Assembly: GCA_020216745.1 (NCBI GenBank)
Contig: JAIWNQ010000202.1
Span: forward strand, 1-10,000
Origin: Candidatus Hydrogenedens sp.
GTDB lineage: Bacteria; Hydrogenedentota; Hydrogenedentia; Hydrogenedentales; Hydrogenedentaceae
Direction: 5' to 3'
Length of the DNA stretch: 10,000 nt
The notes under the pieces were generated by a model, which did no database searches, was not told where the DNA came from, and was given only the letters and a program-made list of their open reading frames with translations. Position numbers and translations under genes: made by a program. Positions 1-6,000 of this stretch are shown piece by piece. How positions within the stretch are numbered: the stretch's first letter is position 1; the number at the start of each line of letters is the position of its first letter.

Positions 1-208
1 ATGTAATTGCGAAGTAAAAACACAGGGAGGGGTGTCTACATGATGTAATAATGTAGCGGGGGTGGACTTGCTCAAAAATGGATAGATTGGATGTTAATGG
101 TTATTTTTTTTTGGGAGCAGGGATGCTCCCACTACTATCTTTCGGGGAGGATTAACTGTGGAGGAAATGGAGATATAAAGAGAAAGGGGTAGAGGTAGGA
201 AAATAGGA
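1..208. other. Non-coding left end of the window, downstream of murG
   Basis: I see no convincing gene on either strand here. The plus strand is purine-rich from about 144 to 205 and contains Shine-Dalgarno-like words, but the only ATG behind them runs into a stop after three codons. A weak imperfect hairpin (CTACAT at 36-41 with ATGTAG at 51-56) and a much better palindrome at 112-131 are the only structures noticed. The stretch probably separates the pepF-murG unit from whatever lies to the left. Confidence 0.6.
112..131. repeat. Perfect 8-bp inverted repeat with GGGA loop, next to a T9 run
   Basis: TGGGAGCA (112-119) is followed by the loop GGGA (120-123) and its exact reverse complement TGCTCCCA (124-131). 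On the plus strand a run of nine T (104-112) comes just before the stem. On the transcribed minus strand the hairpin would therefore be followed by A residues, not U. That is the wrong polarity for an intrinsic terminator of murG, and on the plus strand there is no T-run after the stem. It may be a dispersed palindromic (REP-like) element, an RNA-processing or stability hairpin, or chance. The structure is certain; its role is not. Confidence 0.55.
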
Positions 209-1324
209 TTAGTTGTTTGATGGGGAGAAGACGAGTTTGATAATTTCTTCAGCAATGGTTTCGGAGGCAAGGGGTCGGGCTAACTTTTTTGCAGAATTGG
301 ACATGTTTTCGAGTAAAGTGGGGTCGTTTAGGATTTTACGGATACGGGGGAGTAATGAATCTGCGGAACAATCTTTGTCTAAGATTACTTCTCCTGCACC
401 TGCATTTTCAATAGATCGTGCATTATGTTCTTGATGGTTGTCTGTGGCGTAAGGAAATGGGATAAGAATAGATGGTTTAGCTAATACTGTAATTTCTGCT
501 AATGTAGAAGCACCAGAACGAGCCACGAGTAGGTCTGAAGCAGACATCAGGTCTGCCATGTCTTCATAAAATGGATACATTTTTAATGGGACTTTTGATT
601 GAGATGCATGGTTTTTATATTTATCATAATCGTTGTGTCCTGTTATCCAGATAATTTGAAATTCGTTTGGCTCTAATTTGTTTAACATATCGGAAACAGC
701 AAGATTGATTGTATGTGCCCCTTGACTTCCTCCCATTACAAGGATAGTTTTTTGTTGGGGATTGAAACCTAATTGGAAGCAAATTTCTTCTCTTGAGGGT
801 GGGGTTATAAAGGCGTGTCTCACAGGATTCCCTGTAATAATAAATTTTTTGGGGTCATATATTTCTTCGGGAAGGTTTTCAACAAGGGGGAAACTCAGGA
901 ATACTTTTTTTGCTTTTTTTGCAAGGATACGGTTAGCCATTCCTAATCGGGAATTTTGTTCGTGTAGAACTGTGGGGATGTTTAAAATCTGGGCACACCA
1001 TAAAATTGGGAAGGAGACATAACCTCCGACGCCGATTACAATCTGAGGCTGGAAACGGAGTAATATCTGAAAGGAACGAATTATTGAAATGGCTAATAAG
1101 GAAGCGGTTATTCCCTGCGAAATGCTTATTTTTCGGGGCCAACCACGAATAGGGACACTTCGGAAAGGGATTCCTCTTTGCTGGCATACCTTTTCTTCAA
1201 GATTTCCTTTCTTACCGACCCATTGCACAAGTAACTGATGGTCTCGCCGTTGTAATTCTTCCAGTATAGAGAGGGCAGGGAAAATATGCCCTCCTGTTCC
1301 ACCACCTGTAATGATAACTTTCAT
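209..1324 (-). CDS. murG: UDP-N-acetylglucosamine--N-acetylmuramyl-(pentapeptide) pyrophosphoryl-undecaprenol N-acetylglucosamine transferase MurG
   Basis: MurG transfers GlcNAc from UDP-GlcNAc to lipid I, giving lipid II on the inner face of the cytoplasmic membrane, the last intracellular step of peptidoglycan precursor synthesis. The 371-residue protein is close to the usual length (about 355-370). It shows the GT28 landmarks in order: the glycine-rich GGGTGGH loop (7-13), GGYVSFP (100-106), HEQN (121-124), GNPVR (165-169), the second glycine-rich loop GGSQGA (198-203), the donor-binding ARSGASTLAE (268-277) and the PFPYATDNHQEHNA segment (289-302). The start is supported by AGAGG at 1331-1335, six bases upstream. 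It follows the DUF2961 gene after 71 bases and is likely its co-transcribed neighbour. No mur, fts or ddl gene is visible beside it, so it looks detached from a standard division/cell-wall cluster, although the left flank is not seen. The family assignment is firm. Confidence 0.96.
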   Translation of the reverse strand: MKVIITGGGTGGHIFPALSILEELQRRDHQLLVQWVGKKGNLEEKVCQQRGIPFRSVPIRGWPRKISISQGITASLLAISIIRSFQILLRFQPQIVIGVGGYVSFPILWCAQILNIPTVLHEQNSRLGMANRILAKKAKKVFLSFPLVENLPEEIYDPKKFIITGNPVRHAFITPPSREEICFQLGFNPQQKTILVMGGSQGAHTINLAVSDMLNKLEPNEFQIIWITGHNDYDKYKNHASQSKVPLKMYPFYEDMADLMSASDLLVARSGASTLAEITVLAKPSILIPFPYATDNHQEHNARSIENAGAGEVILDKDCSADSLLPRIRKILNDPTLLENMSNSAKKLARPLASETIAEEIIKLVFSPSNN

Positions 1325-1395
1325 GTGAAACCTCTAAATCCTAAATAATTTTGTTTATACAATTGTTTTTTACTTGGTTCTATAATATGTTATGT

Positions 1396-2964
1396 TTATT
1401 GTCCTGTTTTTTGTTCCTGTGGAAAGGCATTTGGGTCTAATTCTTTCAGGACACTACGATAACCTTCCATATCTTCAAGACGGAGTAGTAGAAGGTTTGC
1501 GATACCCAATCCATACGTTTTGGGAACCATTGTTCGGGTATGTTTGGGAGTTTGTTCTATTCCTTCAAAGCGAAGGGTATGTATCCCTTCGGAAAGTTCG
1601 TGGATGTCTAAATAAACGGGTGCAATATCATAACCAGGGGCAGAAAAATCAATGGGTGCCCCAAAAGGTTTTCCGTCCATGTATGGTTGGAATACTCCAC
1701 TGAAGATGGAGAAAATCATGTAAGAGTCAATGCGGTAGGTGCCTTTTTGTGTAATTTCGAAATCAAATTCAATGCTTGATTTTGGAGTAAGTGGAATATA
1801 TAAAAGGAAGTATTCTGTTGGTACAGTTAGTATGGCAGGGTCAGCACGATATACCAGTGTGTCAAATTTAAGTGTTTTATAGGGGGGAATTCGTTTATCT
1901 GCGGGGGGGATGGGTTCGTCCCATGTTGTTGGGGTTGTTTGATACCAGAAGGCTACGGAACTTACCCAGTCTTTTCGTTCTTTGAAACCTGCGAGGTCCA
2001 TTTTCGTTATGGGAGCCTTTTCGTTCATGATGCTACCTTTATGTTCAATAACAACTTTCAAACTTTTTTCGAAATGAACAGGGTCAGGAATATGCCAGCG
2101 ATATATGCTTACACGGTCTCCTGCAAATACCCCTTCATACATAGGGACACCGTAGTAAGGGGCATAGAATTCGCGGAACCCCCATGCATCGTTGAAATAA
2201 TCTTCTGTTCCTGTGCCTTTTAATTGGGGCGTCTCTGCTCCGTCAATATAGAAAAAGTCGTCTCCTTCTCCAAACCAGCCTGTTTCCATTTGTAGGGCGG
2301 AATAAACGGTCCCTACATAATGTCCTTTTCCCTGAGTTTCGAGGAGGGTGTAATTTCCGGGTTGTGCTGGATATTCCTGGCGATAGCGGGCATGGAAATA
2401 AGGGGTATCAGGTGTCCATTCATTAAGTTTTTTCCAATCCAGGTAATAATAAAATGAACCTACACGGATATCGGACTCATTTGTAACAGTTACTTTGATA
2501 TGCTTTTGGAAGGGCATAGGCCAGAAACAAACTCGAGCACGACCTCGTGAGGTGTTTACGACAGGTTGGGATATGAATTCTTTATGTCCTGCCAGTCCTA
2601 ATCCAAAGAAATCTCCAATGGGTGCCTCGACGCTGGGTTTTTCTAATCCATCATAATAAATACGCAATACAATGCTACGCGGATAGAATGGATTTTCTGT
2701 AGCGATGGTATTCCAGAAATGGGTAATCATTCCAGGACCATCCTCATCCATCAGTATAAGGGTCTGATTTGGTTCGATAGGACGAGCATCTCCATTTTTT
2801 TCGATGTCTTCTGCGGAACTGCTGTTTCGCATGCTTTGTCCAGCAAGGGGTTTTAGGAGACTTTCAAATGAAGTGTCCCCGAACGTATTATTCCCTACAA
2901 AAAGAAAGGCTACGATAATAGGGAATAATAATGAGAGAAGATGAGCATTTTTACTAAGTTTCAT
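1396..2964 (-). CDS. Secreted DUF2961 (GH172-type) glycoside hydrolase-like protein
   Basis: This 522-residue protein starts with a type I signal peptide: basic MKLSK, then a hydrophobic core to about residue 24, with no lipobox cysteine. It is probably exported to the periplasm or outside. The body matches DUF2961, whose characterised members (GH172) act on fructofuranose- or arabinofuranose-type linkages. Visible signatures are MDEDGPGMITHFWNT (72-86), GEGDDFFYIDG (232-242) and GTGTEDYFNDAWGF (250-263). The glutamates of GEGDD (E233) and TGTED (E254) are conserved and are, from family knowledge, the likely catalytic pair. The C-terminal part looks like a beta-rich, jelly-roll-type domain with an HTLRFEG-like strand near its end. 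The start has AAAGGG at 2971-2976, six bases upstream. It lies 44 bases after pepF and 71 before murG. The substrate cannot be read from sequence; an uncharacterised furanosidase or related hydrolase is the best description. Confidence 0.85.
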   Translation of the reverse strand: MKLSKNAHLLSLLFPIIVAFLFVGNNTFGDTSFESLLKPLAGQSMRNSSSAEDIEKNGDARPIEPNQTLILMDEDGPGMITHFWNTIATENPFYPRSIVLRIYYDGLEKPSVEAPIGDFFGLGLAGHKEFISQPVVNTSRGRARVCFWPMPFQKHIKVTVTNESDIRVGSFYYYLDWKKLNEWTPDTPYFHARYRQEYPAQPGNYTLLETQGKGHYVGTVYSALQMETGWFGEGDDFFYIDGAETPQLKGTGTEDYFNDAWGFREFYAPYYGVPMYEGVFAGDRVSIYRWHIPDPVHFEKSLKVVIEHKGSIMNEKAPITKMDLAGFKERKDWVSSVAFWYQTTPTTWDEPIPPADKRIPPYKTLKFDTLVYRADPAILTVPTEYFLLYIPLTPKSSIEFDFEITQKGTYRIDSYMIFSIFSGVFQPYMDGKPFGAPIDFSAPGYDIAPVYLDIHELSEGIHTLRFEGIEQTPKHTRTMVPKTYGLGIANLLLLRLEDMEGYRSVLKELDPNAFPQEQKTGQ

Positions 2965-3008
2965 AATCTACCCTTTACATTAAAGTTACATTTTCATTTG
3001 CCTTTTAA

Positions 3009-4826
3009 TTATTTTATCAAAAGTTCCCTGAGTTGGGATACTCTTTCAGCAAGATGATTCATAGCGGTCTGAATAGGTTCTGGAGTAGATAAGTCAACGC
3101 CAGCGGATTTAAGTTGTTCAAGAGGATATTTGGAGCCACCCATGCTCAAAAAATTTAGATAATTTTTCTGTGCTTTTTTGTCTCCTTCAATTAATTTTTT
3201 TGCAATTGCAATGGCGGAGGATATACCTGTGGCATATTTATACACATAGAAAGCATGGTAAAAATGAGGAATGCGGAGGCATTCTAATTCCAGTTGAGGG
3301 TCAATTGTTAGTGCTTCGCCGAAATAAATATTAAGTAGGTTTCGATATTCGTTGCGGAGGACATCCAGTGTTAAGGGCTGTCCTTGTTCTGCAAGGGTAT
3401 GGATTTGTAATTCGAACTCTGCAAACATGGTTTGTCGAATTAATGTTGTGCGAATTTCATCAATTTCACGGCATATCAAACGGATACGGTCTTCTTTTGA
3501 AGGTAATTTCTGGAGGTAATAATGGACAAGGAGTTGTTCGTTGACTGTGGAAGCCACTTCCGCAACAAAAATGGTGTAGTGACTGTAATGGAATGGCTGT
3601 TTCTTATCGCTGAGATAACTATGCATAGAATGTCCTGCTTCATGGGCTAATGTGAAGACAGAGTCTTCCAGTTCATCTTTATAATTCATCAGGATATATG
3701 GCGGACAACGATAACAGCCCCAAGAAAAGGCACCACTTCGTTTTCCTTTGTTTTCATATCGGTCTACCCAGCGTTTTTTAAGCAGACCTTGTTCCAGCGT
3801 TTGAGTATATTCTTTCCCTAAAGGTGCCAATGCAGAGGTTATATCTTTAACAGCCTCTTCATATTTTCGTTTTCTCTGCTTTGTATCAATGAGAGGAACA
3901 AATAGGTCATAAGCATGAATATCTTTTATTCCCAACACGTGTTTTCTTAATTGGAGATAGTCAACCAGTGGTGCAATGTTTTTTTTCACGGCGTTTAGCA
4001 GGTTATGATAAACGGAGGGGGGGATATTTTCCTCGAAAAGGGCACTTTCTAAAACCGACTTGTATTTTCTTGCTCGTGCATGGAATACATCTTCTAAGAC
4101 AGATGCGGACAAAGAGGCGGACATTGTGTTTGCATGCTCTTCATACGCTTTATAGTATTGGAAAAATGCCTTTTTACGTAGGTTTCGATTCTTACTTTCT
4201 AAAAGGATGCGAAAATTTCCATGAGTTAATTCAAGTTTGTTCCCTTTATCATCTGTAATTGTTCCGAACTTCAGGTCCGCATCATTCAATTGCTCAAAAA
4301 TCTTCCCTGCTCCACCTGCACTTTCTGTATGTAATGCAAGAAGATACTCCTCTTTTTCTGAAAGGACATGAGGTTTAAATCTTCTTAGATTTTCTAATGA
4401 GAAGCGATATTTTTTCAATTCTTTACTTGTTAGAAATTCTTGAAATTTCTTATCGGGTATAGACTGAATTTCAGGTGCAATATAACTAACCGCTTGAGCC
4501 AATAGCATGCTTAGATATTGAACACGTCCAGCAAGGGCTAAATATTTCGTATTGGTTATGTCTTCACACGCTTTCAGGTTTGCGTATACACTTAACTTTT
4601 CGAGTATCTGACCTGTTTTACTTTCGAGTTCAAGGCATGAAAAAAGTATCTCGGGAGATTGTGCAAGTTTTTTGCGGAATTGTGAGAATTTTGGTATTTC
4701 CTTTTCTAAGTTTTTATATGTCTTTTCCCATGCATCATCATTTGGGAAAACTGGGGATAAATTCCATGTAAAGTCAACGGGGACATCGGAACGAAGAGGA
4801 AGTTTTTTTATTTTTGAACAAGGCAT
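3009..4826 (-). CDS. pepF: Oligoendopeptidase F (M3 family zinc metallopeptidase)
   Basis: PepF-type enzymes are cytoplasmic zinc peptidases that cut short oligopeptides of roughly 7-17 residues, in peptide nutrition and turnover. The 605-residue length is typical. The zinc site is intact: HEAGH at 395-399 (ligands H395 and H399, catalytic E396), with the third ligand most likely E423 in FVAEVAST. Upstream lies the alpha-helical N-terminal region of M3 proteins (about 20-200) and the YILMNY substrate-cleft strand just before the motif (377-382). No signal peptide is seen. The start is well supported by AAGGAG at 4833-4838 with a six-base spacer. It appears to be the first gene of a unit with the DUF2961 gene and murG, and a possible promoter lies at 4879-4906. 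The physiological peptide substrates cannot be inferred; a role in recycling is possible but not shown. Confidence 0.94.
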   Translation of the reverse strand: MPCSKIKKLPLRSDVPVDFTWNLSPVFPNDDAWEKTYKNLEKEIPKFSQFRKKLAQSPEILFSCLELESKTGQILEKLSVYANLKACEDITNTKYLALAGRVQYLSMLLAQAVSYIAPEIQSIPDKKFQEFLTSKELKKYRFSLENLRRFKPHVLSEKEEYLLALHTESAGGAGKIFEQLNDADLKFGTITDDKGNKLELTHGNFRILLESKNRNLRKKAFFQYYKAYEEHANTMSASLSASVLEDVFHARARKYKSVLESALFEENIPPSVYHNLLNAVKKNIAPLVDYLQLRKHVLGIKDIHAYDLFVPLIDTKQRKRKYEEAVKDITSALAPLGKEYTQTLEQGLLKKRWVDRYENKGKRSGAFSWGCYRCPPYILMNYKDELEDSVFTLAHEAGHSMHSYLSDKKQPFHYSHYTIFVAEVASTVNEQLLVHYYLQKLPSKEDRIRLICREIDEIRTTLIRQTMFAEFELQIHTLAEQGQPLTLDVLRNEYRNLLNIYFGEALTIDPQLELECLRIPHFYHAFYVYKYATGISSAIAIAKKLIEGDKKAQKNYLNFLSMGGSKYPLEQLKSAGVDLSTPEPIQTAMNHLAERVSQLRELLIK

Positions 4827-4832
4827 AGAAAT

Positions 4833-4838
4833 CTCCTT
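4833..4838 (-). promoter_or_regulatory. Strong ribosome binding site of pepF
   Basis: The minus strand reads AAGGAG, then six bases, then ATG. It is the best Shine-Dalgarno match in the window and fixes the pepF start at 4826. Confidence 0.8.
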
Positions 4839-4878
4839 AATACTCGCACTACGTTATAGTTAAAAGAAGGAAATAACA

Positions 4879-4906
4879 GATATATGATAGGTAATGAAAG
4901 GGACAA
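4879..4906 (-). promoter_or_regulatory. Possible promoter for pepF-DUF2961-murG
   Basis: On the minus strand TTGTCC (4901-4906, four of six matches to the -35 consensus) and TATATC (4879-4884, four of six matches to the -10 consensus) are separated by 16 bases. They lie about 53 bases before the pepF start, in the only sizeable gap (4827-5013) upstream of this gene group. An alternative -10-like TATAAC lies closer to the gene but lacks a -35. In AT-rich DNA such matches arise by chance, so this is tentative. Confidence 0.22.
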
Positions 4907-5013
4907 AAAACAAAACTAATGTATAACTGAAAAAGAATTGATTCTTTGCCTTTCCCTTTTCTTTTCGAAATTTAATCCTGTTATTGTGTATGAACCTCCA
5001 CTTCCTCCCTCTT

Positions 5014-5919
5014 TCATGTAAACACCTCAAATAAATCGGGATTTGATTTTTTATATTTTATGAATGCATCTAACCGTTTAATTGACAAATTTACATATTC
5101 CTCTTCTAATTCACAGCCGACAAAAAAGCGATTTAATTTAATTGCGGATATACCTGTAGTGGAACTTCCTGCAAATGGGTCAAAAACAAGGTCACCTTCT
5201 AATGTACTGGCTAATATAATTCTTTCCAGGAGCTGTAGGGGTTTCTGTGTAGGATGTTTGCCATATTCCTTTTCATTCCCGTTCGGTGCGGGAATGGTCC
5301 ATACTGTTTTCATCTGTTTTCCTTCGTTTAATTCTCTTACTTTTTTATAATTAAAACAGTGTTTCGTCTTTTGATTTTTTCCCGCCCAGATAATTGTTTC
5401 GGTAGAATGGGTAAAATACCTACACGAAAGGTTTGGTGGTGGATTGGGTTTTTCCCATGTAATATCATTCAGTATTTTCATTCCTAATTGTTGCATAGCA
5501 AAACCTACTGAATATATTACATGGTTTGTTCCTGATACCCATATTGTTCCATTCGGTTTCAACAACCGCTGGCATAAAGAAAGCCATGTAAGATTAAACT
5601 CATGAACTTTATTTATATCTATTGACTTATCCCACTTTCCTTTATCTACTGTTACCATCTTCCCTGCATGACAGGTAATACCTCCATCAGAAAGGAAATA
5701 AGGTGGGTCTGCAAAAATCATATCAAAAATACCTTGAGGATAGTTATCTAACAGCGATTTCATAAAATCAATACAATCTGTCTGATACAATAAAACGCCC
5801 ATTTCATTGTTGTAATATACACACTTATTTTTTGGAAAGATGTATTTTTTGAGTTCCATTTTATTCGCTCGATAAATTGATGCTCTGACTAAACAATCTT
5901 TAGGTGTAATCCTATACAT
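5014..5919 (-). CDS. Solitary beta-class DNA adenine (N6) methyltransferase, DpnA/HindIII-methylase type
   Basis: This 301-residue protein should transfer a methyl group from S-adenosylmethionine to DNA, most likely to N6 of adenine. The motif order is that of the beta class: catalytic motif IV ADPPYFLSDGG (70-80) comes first, and SAM-binding motif I DPFAGSSTTG (247-256) near the C-terminus, preceded by GKHPTQKP (220-227). The segments KMVTVDKGKWDKS (87-99), WEKPNPPPNLSCRYFTHSTE (155-174) and EGKQMKTVW (199-207) recall DpnA (M2.DpnII, GATC) and the HindIII-type methylases, so the target is uncertain. The start is also unclear. No Shine-Dalgarno precedes 5919, and the ATG at 5859 (281 residues) begins closer to the conserved core, though its ribosome site is also weak. 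No endonuclease gene adjoins it. Sampled lines of the gene look more AT-rich (roughly 28-38% GC) than lines from its neighbours (about 40-45%), which could mean transfer. Confidence 0.88.
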   Translation of the reverse strand: MYRITPKDCLVRASIYRANKMELKKYIFPKNKCVYYNNEMGVLLYQTDCIDFMKSLLDNYPQGIFDMIFADPPYFLSDGGITCHAGKMVTVDKGKWDKSIDINKVHEFNLTWLSLCQRLLKPNGTIWVSGTNHVIYSVGFAMQQLGMKILNDITWEKPNPPPNLSCRYFTHSTETIIWAGKNQKTKHCFNYKKVRELNEGKQMKTVWTIPAPNGNEKEYGKHPTQKPLQLLERIILASTLEGDLVFDPFAGSSTTGISAIKLNRFFVGCELEEEYVNLSIKRLDAFIKYKKSNPDLFEVFT

Positions 5920-6000
5920 TTTATCACGGGCAAGACACTAAAATATAGTTTTCAAATACGTAAGTTAATAATACTGTCGATTGGAATAATGCAAATATGA
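5920..6000. other. Intergenic gap between the GH-like gene and the methyltransferase
   Basis: This is an 81-base AT-rich spacer. I see no hairpin that could end the upstream operon and no good ribosome site for the methyltransferase. A -10-like TATATT on the minus strand has no convincing -35 at the right distance. Read-through from the upstream genes is therefore possible but not shown. Confidence 0.4.

Noticed and set aside
36..56. CTACAT...ATGTAG hairpin near the left edge
   Set aside because: Six base pairs with a nine-base loop in AT-rich DNA; expected by chance.
144..205. Purine-rich, Shine-Dalgarno-like run on the plus strand
   Set aside because: The ATG behind GGAGGAA meets a stop after three codons; no gene follows.
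213..434. Plus-strand reading frames opposite murG, pepF, the methyltransferase and the GH-like gene
   Set aside because: They lie fully inside well-supported minus-strand genes, show no recognisable motif and look like antisense shadows.
1882..1909. Two C-runs (six and seven C on the coding strand) in the DUF2961 gene, and another seven-C run at 4017-4023 in pepF, as possible phase-variable tracts
   Set aside because: Each simply encodes Pro-Pro within an intact reading frame, the tracts are short, and neither gene is of a kind usually phase-varied.
4932..4947. AAAGAAT/ATTCTTT inverted repeat between the methyltransferase and pepF
   Set aside because: It is mostly AT pairs with a two-base loop and has no U-run on the minus strand after it; too weak to call a terminator or operator.
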